Positions 24,303 through 33,639 are shown, counted from the stretch's first letter. The stretch: 37,730 nucleotides of DNA from Granulicella sp. (GCA_003132145.1 PKWU01000083.1:1-37730), one strand, 5' to 3'. Made by a program: numbers and translations. Notes: generated by a model from the sequence alone, not told the origin.

Positions 24303-25817
24303 GTGTCTATCAAGCGAATAGTCGAGGCGGGTCGCTGGATTCTCATTGCGAGTGGGCTTGCCGGTATTGTAGCTCTCTATCATCACTTTCCCCGGGCAAA
24401 CAATACCACCGTCTCGCTCACCCTGCTTCTGCTTGTGCTGCTCTTCGCCGGAAGCTGGGGCCTGCGCTACGCAATTGGCGCCTCGCTCGCCGCGGTCGTC
24501 CTGTTCGACTACTACTTCCTTCCCCCCGTCGGCACCCTCACCATCGGCGACACCCAGAACTGGGTCGCCCTCTTCGTCTTTCTCGGCACCGCAATATACG
24601 CCAGCCACCTGGCCAGCCGCATCCGCGAGGAGTCGCACGAGGCCGACAGCCGCCGCATTGAATCCGAGATGCTCTACCGCCTCGGCCGTCAACTGCTGCA
24701 ACCGGAAAACGTCGCCCAACTGCTCAACTTCATCCCATCCAGCGTGGCCAACGCCTTCAACAGCCCCGCCGTCACGCTCTATCTCGCCGACGGCGATCGC
24801 ATCTATCTCTCCGACCCAAAGCGCATCTCCAGCCCGCAAGTTGCCTGGAAACCCGACGATACGCCGGGCATAGTCAGCCCCGAACTCACCCGCGCGGAGA
24901 TGGTCCACGATCTGCGCGAGGCCATGTTGCATCCCGTGATCACCTCCACCGCCGATGGCTTCCCCGCTGTCATTCCGCTGCGCGTCGGCGTACGGCCCAC
25001 CGGGGTCGTGCTGCTGGAGGCCACCTCGCTCTCGCGCGAGACCATGGAGGCCCTCAGCGGCCTGGTCTCCATGTCCATCGAGCGTGCCGAGGCGCTCGAA
25101 GACAGCGCCCGCTCCAAGGCCGCCAAGGAGACCGAACGCCTGCGCACCGCCCTGCTCGACTCCGTCACCCACGAGCTGCGCACGCCGCTTACCTCCATCA
25201 AGGCCTCCATCACCTCGCTGCTCTCCCAGCAGGCACTCGATGCACCGGCGCAGAAGGAACTGCTCACCGTCATCGACGAGGAGTCCGACCGCCTCAACCA
25301 CCTCATCGAACAGGCCGTCGAGATGGCGCAACTGGACGCAAACAAAGTCCATCTGGAGATGAAACCGCAGTCCATCGCGGGCCTCATCTACGTTGCGATC
25401 GAGCAGAGCCGTTCCGCCCAACCCGCACGCGATATTCGCGTCTCCCTCTCCAGCTTCCTGCCCAACGTGCTGGCCGACAAGGCCTGGATCGAGAAGGTAC
25501 TGGTCAACCTGTTGAGCAACGCCATTAAGTACTCGCCGACCGACCAGCCCATCTTCGTCTCCGCCGACCCCCAGAAGGAGATGCTCACCATCAGCGTCGC
25601 CGACCGCGGCACGGGAATCGACCCGTTGGAACAGGGCATGATCTTCGACAAGTTCTACCGCGGCCCAACCCAGCGCAACCAGGTCAGCGGAACTGGCATG
25701 GGCCTGGCCATCTGCCGCGCCATCGTCAACGCCCACGGCGGCACCATCGGTGTCACCAGCCAGCTCAACCACGGCTCCGTCTTCACCTTCACCCTCCCCA
25801 TCGCCCGCCCCAACTGA
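24303..25817 (+). CDS. kdpD: KdpD output half: DUF4118 membrane domain, GAF and histidine kinase
   Basis: The 504-residue protein is the C-terminal part of KdpD. A membrane domain with several helices (residues 10-100: LIASGLAGIVALYHHF, VSLTLLLLVLLFAG, AIGASLAAVVLFDYYFLPP, NWVALFVFLGTAIYASHLAS) is of the DUF4118 type. A GAF-like region follows (about 125-255), then HisKA with His290 in SVTHELRTPLTSIK. The HATPase domain has VNLLSNAIKYSP (N box), VADRGTGIDP (G1) and SGTGMGLAICRAIV (G2). It begins with GTG and has no Shine-Dalgarno. The ATP-binding/Usp input half is on the opposite strand, so sensing must work through two separate polypeptides. Confidence 0.95.
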   Translation: MSIKRIVEAGRWILIASGLAGIVALYHHFPRANNTTVSLTLLLLVLLFAGSWGLRYAIGASLAAVVLFDYYFLPPVGTLTIGDTQNWVALFVFLGTAIYASHLASRIREESHEADSRRIESEMLYRLGRQLLQPENVAQLLNFIPSSVANAFNSPAVTLYLADGDRIYLSDPKRISSPQVAWKPDDTPGIVSPELTRAEMVHDLREAMLHPVITSTADGFPAVIPLRVGVRPTGVVLLEATSLSRETMEALSGLVSMSIERAEALEDSARSKAAKETERLRTALLDSVTHELRTPLTSIKASITSLLSQQALDAPAQKELLTVIDEESDRLNHLIEQAVEMAQLDANKVHLEMKPQSIAGLIYVAIEQSRSAQPARDIRVSLSSFLPNVLADKAWIEKVLVNLLSNAIKYSPTDQPIFVSADPQKEMLTISVADRGTGIDPLEQGMIFDKFYRGPTQRNQVSGTGMGLAICRAIVNAHGGTIGVTSQLNHGSVFTFTLPIARPN

Positions 25818-25851
25818 GCGTCCCACTCCTACACGGCAAACAAAAAGCGAA

Positions 25852-25857
25852 TATAAT
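25852..25857 (+). promoter_or_regulatory. -10 element TATAAT before the Y-family polymerase
   Basis: A perfect TATAAT lies 19 nt before the ATG, giving a predicted leader of about a dozen nucleotides. No convincing -35 or LexA-type palindrome is visible beside it. Confidence 0.4.
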
Positions 25858-25876
25858 AGAGATCGGCGGTGACTTC

Positions 25877-27211
25877 ATGTCCGACGATCCCCAACCCGAC
25901 CGCTTCCGCTTCCTCTACGTCGACCTCAACAGCTTCTTCGCCTCGGTGGAGCAGCAGTTGCACCCGGAGTATCGCGGACGGTCGCTCGCCGTCGTCCCCA
26001 CCCTGGCCGACACCACCTGCTGCATCGCGGCCAGCTACGAGGCCAAGGCGCTGGGCATCAAGACCGGCACGCAGGTCGGCGAGGCCAAGCGCATCTGCCC
26101 GCAGATCATTCTCGTCATGGGCGAACACGGCGTCTACGCGGAGTATTCCCAGAAAATCGCAGCGGCTGTAGACCGCTGCTGTCCCGTCGCGCACACGCCC
26201 TCCATCGACGAGATGGTCTGCGAGCTGATGGGCCGCGAGCAGGAGCCACCCCGCGCCCGCCAGATCGCCCTCGCCATCAAGCAGGCCATCAAGGACGACG
26301 TCGGCGAGACGCTGCGTTGCTCGATCGGCCTTGCGCCCAACCGCTTCCTCGCCAAGATCGCCAGCGACATGCAGAAGCCCGACGGACTGATCGGCCTGCT
26401 GCCTTCGCAGCTCCCAAGAGCCATCGCGCACCTGGAGCTGCGCGACATTCCCGGCGTCGGCGCGCGCACCGAGGCGCGCCTCAACGCCAAGGGAATCCAC
26501 ACCATGGAGCAGCTCCTCGCGCTTGACCGCAAGGGAATGCACGCGCTATGGAACAGCGTCTGGGGCGACCGCCTCTACCACTGGCTGCGCGGCGCGGAGA
26601 CGGGAGACGACGGCGCTCCGGTGGACGACGGCGTGCAGAAGTCCCTCGGCCACTCGCACGTCCTTGGGCCGGAACATCGCACGCCCGAGGGCGCGTGGGC
26701 CGTCGCGCACAAGCTGCTGCACAAGGCCGCGATGCGTCTGCGCATGGAGCGCCTCACCGCCAGCGCAATGAGCGTGACCATCCGCTACGCGCTCACCCGC
26801 GAACAGGTCGCGCAGGCGGAGAGCGCGGGCAAGCGCGCCAAGCGCCACTTCAGCGGACTGCGCCACTCCGGCTGGTCGATGGAGGCGCGCTTTCCGCCCT
26901 GTCAGGACACGCTCACCCTGCTGAACGTCTTGCGCGAGATGTGGGCCCGGCGGCCCGAGGGCGACGAGTTTGCGCGTCCCTTCCACGTCGCCGTGACGAT
27001 GCACAATCTCATAGCGGAGAGCGACCTCGAGCCCTCGCTCTTCGCCGATCCAAATCACCGCGCGGACCTGGCCGCCACCATGGACCGGCTCAATATGAAG
27101 TACGGCAACACCACGCTGCACTTCGCCGCAATGCTGCCCGCGAAGCAGTCTGCGCCGACCCGCATCTCCTTCACCCAGATCCCGGTGAAGTACGGCATGG
27201 ATTACATCTAG
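25877..27211 (+). CDS. Y-family DNA polymerase (DinB/Pol IV-like)
   Basis: The 444-residue translesion polymerase has an intact catalytic set: Asp16 in FLYVDLNSFFASVEQQ, and Asp111-Glu112 in TPSIDEMVCEL. It also has steric and palm segments (CCIAASYEAKALGIKTG, RCSIGLAPNRFLAKIASDMQ) and the thumb helix-hairpin-helix IPGVGARTEARLNAKGI. The retained acidic residues argue against ImuB, whose active site is degenerate. The C-terminal half is long and diverged, and I see no beta-clamp-binding motif of the standard QxxLF form at the terminus. It follows the kinase-half gene by 59 bp. The stop codon TAG is the end of an inverted-repeat element. Confidence 0.9.
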   Translation: MSDDPQPDRFRFLYVDLNSFFASVEQQLHPEYRGRSLAVVPTLADTTCCIAASYEAKALGIKTGTQVGEAKRICPQIILVMGEHGVYAEYSQKIAAAVDRCCPVAHTPSIDEMVCELMGREQEPPRARQIALAIKQAIKDDVGETLRCSIGLAPNRFLAKIASDMQKPDGLIGLLPSQLPRAIAHLELRDIPGVGARTEARLNAKGIHTMEQLLALDRKGMHALWNSVWGDRLYHWLRGAETGDDGAPVDDGVQKSLGHSHVLGPEHRTPEGAWAVAHKLLHKAAMRLRMERLTASAMSVTIRYALTREQVAQAESAGKRAKRHFSGLRHSGWSMEARFPPCQDTLTLLNVLREMWARRPEGDEFARPFHVAVTMHNLIAESDLEPSLFADPNHRADLAATMDRLNMKYGNTTLHFAAMLPAKQSAPTRISFTQIPVKYGMDYI

Positions 27212-27334
27212 GAAAGCTCTGAATAAGTCACTGTTTTTGAAGGGGCGGGACTTCAGTCCCGCCGGAAGTGTCGCAACCTCAATGGGGCTTTAGCCCCTGA
27301 GGGAATGTCAAACCCTTGTTCAGCCTTTTCCTAG
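27208..27334. mobile_element. MITE-like 127-bp inverted-repeat element with two internal hairpins
   Basis: The ends are CTAGGAAAGCTCTGAATAAG (27208-27227) and, on the other strand, CTAGGAAAAGGCTGAACAAG (27334-27315), 16 of 20 positions identical. Inside are two palindromes: GGCGGGACTTCAGTCCCGCC (27244-27263) and GGGGCTTTAGCCCC (27284-27297). No coding capacity. It fills the gap between two convergent genes and supplies the polymerase stop codon. The hairpins could also terminate transcripts from both sides. MITE or REP-type origin is an inference; no target duplication was identified. Confidence 0.6.
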
Positions 27335-27363
27335 ATCAGCTTCGCAGGAACGGTGAAGACGCT

Positions 27364-29820
27364 CTACTGCGGCGGCGTTGTGGGCGGAGGCTGTTTTTCC
27401 CCGCCGCCGAAGATCTTCTGGAAGATGTTCTGCGGGGCCTCGCCGCCCGTATGGCTGCACGTGCTGGCCGGGACAGTGCCGTCCAGGAAGGCGAGATTGT
27501 AGTCTTCCGGGCAACTGTCGTCGGCCGGCAGCCAGGTGCTCTTGTCGATGCGCACCAACTGCACGCCGTCGGGCGCGCTGAAGCCGTGCATGTCGGAGTA
27601 CTGCGGCAGCTTGATGGCGCGGTTCATGAACTCGGCCCAGATGGGAGCGGCAGTATCCGCGCCCTGTAGCGCATGTGTTAGTCCATGCGAGATATCGGTG
27701 TAGTCGTCGTTGCCGACCCAGATGATGCAGAGCAGGTTGGAGGAGTAGCCGGCGAACCAGGCATCGTGCTCGGTGCCGGTCTTGCCGGCGGCCGGAGCGG
27801 TGAATCCGTGAGCGCGCACCGCAGACGCGGTACCGTAATTCGCGGTGAATTCCAGCAGCGACTGGGTGAGGTAGGCGGCGCGCGGATCCATTACCTGTTT
27901 GGCCTCCGGGGCGAAGTCGGCGACGATGTCGCCGTTGGCGTTGCGCACGCTGGCCAGCATCCACGGCTTCAGATGCACGCCGTTGTTGGCGAACACCGTG
28001 TATGCCCCGGCCATGTCGATCGGCGTGGCGTTGTAGGTTCCGATGGCCACCGAAGGCGTCCCGCGCGCATTGACGATGCCGGCGGTGCGGGCGAGCGCGG
28101 CTACGTTATCGTAGCCAACCATCTGGGCGAGGGCGATGGTGGCGATATTGAGGGAGTGGGCGATGGCCTGGGCTGCCGTGACCATGCCGGGGTATTCGCC
28201 CCTCACGAAGTTGCCCGGGGTGTAGGACTGGCCATTGGTGCCGAAGTCCTGCGGATCGTCATTCAGCTTGGTCAGCGCGGTAAAGATGCCGTTGCCGCCC
28301 AGGTCCATCCCGTTCAGGCTGGTGTTGTACGCCGTGGCGTAGACGAACGGCTTGAAGATGGAGCCGGTGGGCCGCTCGGCGGTTGCGTGGTTCAGCTGCG
28401 AGACGCCGTAGTTGCGCCCTCCCACCAGCGCCAGGATCTGCCCGGTGTGCGGGTTCAGCGCCACCAGCGCGACTTGCGGATACATGATGTTGCTGTCGCT
28501 CTTCTTATGCAGCTTGCGCACCAGGTCGTCGACGTTCTTCATCCCCGCGTCCACCGCCTCCGAGGCGGCGCGTTGCAGCTCGGGGTCGAGCGAGGTATAG
28601 ATGCGCAGCGCTTCGTGACCCAGCTCCTGATCGCCGACGCGCTGGGCAATCTGGTCGTGCACCAGGTCGACGAAATAGGGCGCTTCCGACGCGTCGATGT
28701 TGGGCGCGGTGAGGCGCAGCGGCTCGGCCTTGGCGCGGCCGGCCTCCGATTGCGTGATGGCCCCGGTCTCCACCATCGAGTCCAGCACCAGGTTGCGCCG
28801 CTCCATCGCGCGGTCGGGATGGTGGTAGGGGTTGAAGTAGTTCGGCCGCTGGATCATGCCCGCGATCAGCGCGCACTCGGCCAGATCGAGCTGGCCGAGG
28901 TCCTTGCCGAAGTAGGCCTGGGCCGCCTCGCCGAATCCGTTGATGCCGAAGCTGCCGCGCTGCCCGATGTTGATCTCGTTGGCGTACATCTCGAAGATCT
29001 GCTGCTTGTTGAAGCGCGCCTCAAGCTGGAACGTGATCATGATCTCGATCAGCTTGCGCGTGAACTTTTTCTCCGGCGACAGGAAGAACCCGCGCGCCAG
29101 TTGCATGGTGAGCGTCGAGCCGCCGCACTCCTTGTGCCCGGTCAGGGTGTCTTCGACAGCGCACTTGGCGATGCGCATGTAGTTGATGCCGCCGTGCTCG
29201 AAGAAGCGCCGGTCCTCGATGGCCAGCACGGCCTGCACCATCTTGGGCGGAATCTCGTTGTAAGTCACCAGCCGCCGCTTGGTGCGGTCCTTGTCGTCCT
29301 CGGAGAGTGCGGTGATCAGTTGCGGCTCCAGTTGGTATGCGGTCAGCGGCGCGCCGTTGTCCGCGGTGATCGACTGCACCACCAGGCCGCTTCCCATGCC
29401 GGTGTCCGCATCTGTGCTCTGCCCGGTCGTGATGGTGGCCCCATCGGTGGAGTGGTAGCTCTCGGGGCCCGGCTTGATCTGGATTCTGTTGCCGCTCAGG
29501 GTGAAGGTGCCGAGCTGTGGATTGCTGTTGTAGCCGGCCGTGCGCAGTTCCTGCGCGATGAAGGAGACGGTGAGGTGCTGGCCCACGCGCACCTCGCGCG
29601 GAGCGGCGTAGATCTGTGCGCCGTTGGCAAAGATGGGGCCGGAAGCGAGCCGCTCGTCCACGATGGACTGGTACTTGAAGTAGCAGATGCCGAGCACGCA
29701 CGCCGCGATCAGCATACACGCCAGTCCGCCGATCAGCAGCACGCGCAGCACGCGATGCCTGAGGCCGGAACCGCGTCCGTATGTGTTGCCGTTGCTGCCG
29801 AGTTTGAGTTTGATGGCCAT
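27364..29820 (-). CDS. Class A penicillin-binding protein (GT51 plus transpeptidase)
   Basis: The 818-residue bifunctional peptidoglycan synthase is of the PBP1A/1B type. One N-terminal transmembrane helix ([20 protein letters not shown]) is followed by a region like the UB2H domain of PBP1B (about 60-115). The GT51 glycosyltransferase has catalytic Glu202 in [12 protein letters not shown] and [15 protein letters not shown]. The transpeptidase has the serine motif S487-I-F-K490 in [13 protein letters not shown] at 556-558 and K680-T-G. The C-terminus ([20 protein letters not shown]) is Gly/Pro-rich. No Shine-Dalgarno is visible: the 31-bp spacer to proS is almost entirely a 7-bp repeat. Confidence 0.95.
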   Translation of the reverse strand: MAIKLKLGSNGNTYGRGSGLRHRVLRVLLIGGLACMLIAACVLGICYFKYQSIVDERLASGPIFANGAQIYAAPREVRVGQHLTVSFIAQELRTAGYNSNPQLGTFTLSGNRIQIKPGPESYHSTDGATITTGQSTDADTGMGSGLVVQSITADNGAPLTAYQLEPQLITALSEDDKDRTKRRLVTYNEIPPKMVQAVLAIEDRRFFEHGGINYMRIAKCAVEDTLTGHKECGGSTLTMQLARGFFLSPEKKFTRKLIEIMITFQLEARFNKQQIFEMYANEINIGQRGSFGINGFGEAAQAYFGKDLGQLDLAECALIAGMIQRPNYFNPYHHPDRAMERRNLVLDSMVETGAITQSEAGRAKAEPLRLTAPNIDASEAPYFVDLVHDQIAQRVGDQELGHEALRIYTSLDPELQRAASEAVDAGMKNVDDLVRKLHKKSDSNIMYPQVALVALNPHTGQILALVGGRNYGVSQLNHATAERPTGSIFKPFVYATAYNTSLNGMDLGGNGIFTALTKLNDDPQDFGTNGQSYTPGNFVRGEYPGMVTAAQAIAHSLNIATIALAQMVGYDNVAALARTAGIVNARGTPSVAIGTYNATPIDMAGAYTVFANNGVHLKPWMLASVRNANGDIVADFAPEAKQVMDPRAAYLTQSLLEFTANYGTASAVRAHGFTAPAAGKTGTEHDAWFAGYSSNLLCIIWVGNDDYTDISHGLTHALQGADTAAPIWAEFMNRAIKLPQYSDMHGFSAPDGVQLVRIDKSTWLPADDSCPEDYNLAFLDGTVPASTCSHTGGEAPQNIFQKIFGGGEKQPPPTTPPQ

Positions 29821-29821
29821 A

Positions 29822-29849
29822 GAACAGGGAACAGGGAACAGGGAACAGA
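29822..29849. repeat. 7-bp tandem repeat GAACAGG x4 between proS and the PBP gene
   Basis: GAACAGG is repeated three times exactly and a fourth time as GAACAGA. On the coding strand it reads CTGTTCC repeats directly up to the PBP start codon, replacing any ribosome binding site. Confidence 0.8.
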
Positions 29850-29851
29850 GA

Positions 29852-31657
29852 TCAGACGGCGTGCAACGCTGCGGTCAGATGTTGCACGGCTTCGCCGGTG
29901 GGAATATCGTCGGTCCGGTTGGTCAGGCGGTTGAGAAGCTCGATCTTGCCTTCCACGAGCTTCTTGCCCACGGCGATGCGGAACGGCACGCCAATCAGCT
30001 CGGCGTCCTTGAACTTCACACCGGCGCGCTCGTCGCGGTCGTCCAGCAGAACGTCGATTCCAGCGGCGGCAAGCTCCGCGGCGATCTTCTCACCCGCAGC
30101 CAGCAGCTCGGCCTCGCGCACATTGGTGATCGTCACCACCACCTCGAACGGCGCAATCGAGGGAGGCAGCGCGTAGCTATCAGATGCCTTCGAATCGTTC
30201 GCACTCTGCGCGGCAAACTTCGCCGCCGACTGCTCGATCGCCGCCGTCAGGATGCGCTCGATGCCGATCCCGTAGCTGCCCATGATCGGAGTCGTCTCCT
30301 TGCCGTCGCGGTTCAGCACCGTCGCGCCCATCGACTTGGAATACTTATACCCCAGCTTGAAGATGTGCCCAATCTCCACCGCCTTGGCGATGTGCAGCGG
30401 TTCGCCGCCGACAGGATCCAGCTCGCCCTCGTTAACGCTGCGCACGTCGGCCACCAGCGTCGGCTTGAAGTCGCGCATCGGCGTCACATTGCGCAGGTGG
30501 TACTCCTCCTTGTTCGCCCCGGCGATCAGGTTCGTCCGCCCCTCCAGCGCCTTGTCGAGAATCACCAGCGTCCCCGGCTTCTTCGGATGTGGCGCAGCCG
30601 TCAGACCAACCGGCCCGAGGAATCCTGCGGGCGCATTGAAGGTGGCAACGATCTCCTCTGCCTGCATTGGACGAAGTTCGCCGCCCGCAATGCCCGCCAG
30701 CTTGGTCTCGTTGAGCTGGTGGTCGCCGCGCAGAAACGCAACCACGGCGCGCGTCTTGCCCACGGTCTTGATCTGCTTCTCGTCCGCGTCCGGGTGCTCG
30801 ACCATATAGGCCATTGTCTTCATCTGATGTACGCGCTCGACGCCGAGGAACGCGCCAACCTCGTCGATCGTCTTCTGATTTGGCGTATGCACCAGCTCCG
30901 GCAATCCGTCGCCGCTTGGCGCGAGGTCCGCGACCACCGCGAGCTTCGATGTCGCCTTCTCCACGTTGGCGGCGTAGCCGGACGACGAGCTTGCGATCAA
31001 ATCTTCGCCCGCTTCGGTCGACACCATGAACTCCTGCGAACCTGTTCCACCCATCACCCCAGAGTCGGCCTCGACCATCAGGAACTCCAGCCCGCAGCGC
31101 GTAAAGATGCGCCGGTAGACCTCCTCATGCTTGCGGTACGACTCGTCCAGCCCCGCCTCGTCGATGTCGAACGAATACGCGTCCTTCATCAAAAACTGCC
31201 GCACCCGCAGCAGGCCGGACTTCGGCCTCAACTCGTCGCGGAACTTGGTCTGGATCTGGTACCAGATCTGCGGCAACTGCTTGTAGCTGCGCAGCTCACT
31301 CCGCGCAATCGAGGTCATCACCTCTTCATGCGTCATGGCCAGGCACAGCTCCGCGCCCTTGCGGTCCTTCAGGCGGAACATGTTGTCGCCCATGCCGGCC
31401 CAGCGTCCGCTCTCGGCCCAAACTTCCATCGGGTTCAGCGCGGGCAGGTGCATCTCCTGGCCGATCGTGTCCATCTCCTCGCGCACGATGGCCACAATCT
31501 TGTTGATTGCGCGCGTGCCCAGGAAGAGCTGCGAGTAGATGCCCGCGCCGAGCTGGCGGATGTAGCCCGCGCGCAGCAGCAGTTTGTGGCTTGCGACCTC
31601 GGCGTCGGCAGGCGCCTCGCGCAGGGTGGGAATGAAGAGTTGCGACCAACGATGCAT
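29852..31657 (-). CDS. proS: Prolyl-tRNA synthetase (bacterial type)
   Basis: The 601-residue class II synthetase opens [20 protein letters not shown], the usual ProS N-terminus. Motif 2 region is [20 protein letters not shown] and [12 protein letters not shown]. The editing (INS) domain lies between about 225 and 385, with [20 protein letters not shown] and [13 protein letters not shown]. Motif 3 is [10 protein letters not shown], and the anticodon-binding domain is at the C-terminus with [20 protein letters not shown]. It charges tRNA-Pro. Length is somewhat above E. coli ProS. A likely promoter (TAGAAT, 31762-31757) gives a leader of roughly 95 nt. Confidence 0.97.
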   Translation of the reverse strand: MHRWSQLFIPTLREAPADAEVASHKLLLRAGYIRQLGAGIYSQLFLGTRAINKIVAIVREEMDTIGQEMHLPALNPMEVWAESGRWAGMGDNMFRLKDRKGAELCLAMTHEEVMTSIARSELRSYKQLPQIWYQIQTKFRDELRPKSGLLRVRQFLMKDAYSFDIDEAGLDESYRKHEEVYRRIFTRCGLEFLMVEADSGVMGGTGSQEFMVSTEAGEDLIASSSSGYAANVEKATSKLAVVADLAPSGDGLPELVHTPNQKTIDEVGAFLGVERVHQMKTMAYMVEHPDADEKQIKTVGKTRAVVAFLRGDHQLNETKLAGIAGGELRPMQAEEIVATFNAPAGFLGPVGLTAAPHPKKPGTLVILDKALEGRTNLIAGANKEEYHLRNVTPMRDFKPTLVADVRSVNEGELDPVGGEPLHIAKAVEIGHIFKLGYKYSKSMGATVLNRDGKETTPIMGSYGIGIERILTAAIEQSAAKFAAQSANDSKASDSYALPPSIAPFEVVVTITNVREAELLAAGEKIAAELAAAGIDVLLDDRDERAGVKFKDAELIGVPFRIAVGKKLVEGKIELLNRLTNRTDDIPTGEAVQHLTAALHAV

Positions 31658-31756
31658 GGGTGGTGGGAGAACGCTTTCCGGCGAGAACCGCCTGGTTGCC
31701 CATGCGCCTGCGACCTGCTCGACGAGCGAGGCGCGGATGCTATTGGGCCAAGGACT

Positions 31757-31762
31757 ATTCTA
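31757..31762 (-). promoter_or_regulatory. -10-like TAGAAT upstream of proS
   Basis: TAGAAT on the minus strand follows a small CCGCC/GGCGG hairpin with TTT that could end the lexA transcript. It is the best -10 in the 179-bp lexA-proS gap. The -35 is not clear. Confidence 0.3.
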
Positions 31763-31836
31763 AACCGCCGTGGGCGGCGGAGTGATCTTGCTGCTTGCGT
31801 TTCGACCGCTGCGATGAGCTGTGAGCGATGCGCGGC

Positions 31837-32442
31837 TCAGGCGTACTTGCGCAGGATGCCCAGCACCTTGCCCTGGATGGCGACGTTGCTCGCGGGCGCG
31901 AAGATGGGCGCCATCTCCTTGTTCGACGGCTGCAGCCGGATCATCCCTCCCTCGCGGTAGAAGCGCTTCAGCGTCGCGTCGTAGCCATCCACCAGAGCCA
32001 CGATGATCTCGCCCTCGCGCGCGGTCGCGGTGCGCTCCACCAGCACATAGTCGCCGCTCACAATGTGCTCGTCGCGCATCGAGTCGCCGCGCACCTCCAG
32101 CGCGAAGACCTCGCGGTTGCCAATGATGTCGCCCAGCGAGATGGTCTCCGCCATCTGGATGGCCTCGATCGGCTGGCCCGCCGCGATCCGTCCCAGCAGC
32201 GGCAGGCGGTCGAAGCCCTTCTTGCTGGAGCGCGGAGGCAGCACGTCGATCGACCGGCTGCGGTTGTGCGCGCGCTGCAGCAGCCCTTTGTTCTGCAGGT
32301 TGGTCACATGTTTATGCACGGTCGCCAGCGAGGTGAGACCCAGTCCGTGCGCGATCTCCTCATACGAGGGCGAGTAGCCGTTCTTCTGCGTGAAGTTGGT
32401 GAGGAAGTCGATGACTTCTTTTTGCCGCCGTGTAATAGCCAT
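31837..32442 (-). CDS. lexA: SOS repressor LexA
   Basis: From ATG 32442 the protein has 201 residues; the frame is open further upstream, but homologues begin MxxTxRQ. The winged-helix N-terminal domain (MAITRRQKEVIDFLTNFTQK to NKGLLQRAHNRSRSIDVL) binds SOS operators. The autocleavage bond is Ala88-Gly89 in LLGRIAAGQPIEA. The catalytic dyad is Ser121 in EVRGDSMRDEHI and Lys159 in DATLKRF. All elements for RecA-stimulated self-cleavage are present. The gene lies 139 bp behind the DUF362 operon with its own -10-like TACAAT 6 nt before the ATG. I could not recognise a GAAC/GTTC-type palindrome upstream, so its own operator is unidentified. Confidence 0.97.
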   Translation of the reverse strand: MAITRRQKEVIDFLTNFTQKNGYSPSYEEIAHGLGLTSLATVHKHVTNLQNKGLLQRAHNRSRSIDVLPPRSSKKGFDRLPLLGRIAAGQPIEAIQMAETISLGDIIGNREVFALEVRGDSMRDEHIVSGDYVLVERTATAREGEIIVALVDGYDATLKRFYREGGMIRLQPSNKEMAPIFAPASNVAIQGKVLGILRKYA

Positions 32443-32448
32443 GCGCCG

Positions 32449-32454
32449 ATTGTA
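32449..32454 (-). promoter_or_regulatory. -10-like TACAAT immediately before lexA
   Basis: On the minus strand TTCGCTACAAT is followed by CGGCGC and the lexA ATG. The 6-nt gap would place the transcription start at the A of ATG, i.e. a leaderless mRNA. No Shine-Dalgarno is present. Confidence 0.45.
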
Positions 32455-32580
32455 GCGAATAAACGGCGAACCGGCGCATCTTTTGTGAAATTTATTTGGT
32501 TGGCGGAGTGGATTCCTTCCCGGACTGGGTTTGGCCCGGCAAAACTGCCCGCAAGATGCGCGTGGACCATCAGCCATCGC

Positions 32581-33639
32581 TCACGCAATCTGGCTGAACT
32601 TGGTGCGCACCTGCTCGAAATCAGTCCGTCCCAGCCCGCGCCGCTCGGCCAGCTTCAGGTAAGGCATCGCGTCCGCGTCCAGGTTCCAGAAGGCCTTGGC
32701 GACGTATGCGTCCAGCGCCACCGGGTCTGTCCCCGCCACCAGCGTCTTGTGCAGCGCCACGTCCTCCAGATTGCCGCCGGTCGGCCCGTTCCTCAGCAGT
32801 ACGCGGTAGCAGTCGATCAGGGTCAGCGTGGGCAGCATGAACGCCGCCAGGTCCACCAGGCTCTGGTGGATCTGCTGATGCAGCCGGTTCCTCTCGCCGC
32901 CAAGAATCCCGTACCAGTTCTTGAATCCCAGCGTCGCCCCGGTCAGCGCGTGCTGTTTGGCAATCGGCAGGTTGATCACCTTGTCGGCCAGCAGGAATGG
33001 CTCAAAGACCTGCCAGTTCTGCAGCACCTCTCCGCCCAGGTCCACTTCGCGGAAGCGCGCCGGATCGGGCAGAATCACATCGGCCCCCTCGGCGCGCGCC
33101 GCCGCCGCAATGCCGGAGCGGCGAAAGCACCGCTCTGCTTCGTTGCAGCTTACATCGGTGACGATCACCCGCTTCGCGCCAGCCTGCACGCACTGCTTCA
33201 CCACTTCGGCGACAACATCGGGATTGGTGGTTGCCGCCTGCTCCGGCGTGCGGTCCCACGCAATGTTCGGCTTCAGCACAACCACATCATTGTGCGCGAT
33301 GAACCGCCCCACTCCGCCCAGATCGTCGAAGGCCCGCTGCACCAGCGCGCGCGGATCGCCGCCCTGCACCACCACCATCTCCGGCAGCGCGGAGTTGGCC
33401 TCCACCGTGTGATCGCGCCGCACGTTCGCCGCCGCGGTCGAGCTCGGCGGAGCGCTGTGCTTCGCCAGCCACACCGCCGCCGCAGCCGTGCCCGCGCCAG
33501 CAGTCGTCAGGCGCAGCAACCGTAGCATCGCCTCGCGCCGCGTCATCCTGTCCTTCGCGGTCGAGTCGCCGGCAGCCGGATTCCCGGCACTCCGATTCTC
33601 AGCAGTCGAATTGTCTGCAGCCGGGTTCTCGGAAGCCAT
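32581..33639 (-). CDS. DUF362 protein with twin-arginine signal (first of two)
   Basis: From ATG 33639 (AAGGAG 8 nt upstream, overlapping the stop of the previous gene) the product is 352 residues. The N-terminus is low-complexity, repeating a NPAA-N-S-T-A-type unit. A twin-arginine-like segment follows, MTRREAMLRLLRLTTAGAGT, so export through Tat is likely. The DUF362 domain has VVVLKPNIAWDRTPEQAATT, VIVTDVSCNEAERCFRRSG, FLLADKVINLPIAKQHALTG and TLGFKNWYGILGGERNRLH. No cysteine-rich ferredoxin motif is present in this protein. Enzymatic role unknown. It is the last gene of the Fe-S/lipoprotein/DUF362 cluster. Confidence 0.85.
   Translation of the reverse strand: MASENPAADNSTAENRSAGNPAAGDSTAKDRMTRREAMLRLLRLTTAGAGTAAAAVWLAKHSAPPSSTAAANVRRDHTVEANSALPEMVVVQGGDPRALVQRAFDDLGGVGRFIAHNDVVVLKPNIAWDRTPEQAATTNPDVVAEVVKQCVQAGAKRVIVTDVSCNEAERCFRRSGIAAAARAEGADVILPDPARFREVDLGGEVLQNWQVFEPFLLADKVINLPIAKQHALTGATLGFKNWYGILGGERNRLHQQIHQSLVDLAAFMLPTLTLIDCYRVLLRNGPTGGNLEDVALHKTLVAGTDPVALDAYVAKAFWNLDADAMPYLKLAERRGLGRTDFEQVRTKFSQIA

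Noticed and set aside
24279..25826. 515-codon minus-strand frame opposite the kinase-half gene
   Set aside because: Translation is Gly/Asp/Val-rich low complexity typical of antisense of a high-GC gene, while the plus strand has complete histidine kinase motifs.
27685..29934. 749-codon plus-strand frame opposite the PBP gene
   Set aside because: Antisense shadow; the minus strand has all GT51 and transpeptidase motifs.
32443..32580. LexA operator upstream of lexA
   Set aside because: No GAAC-N4-GTTC or other symmetric SOS-box-like palindrome could be recognised by eye.
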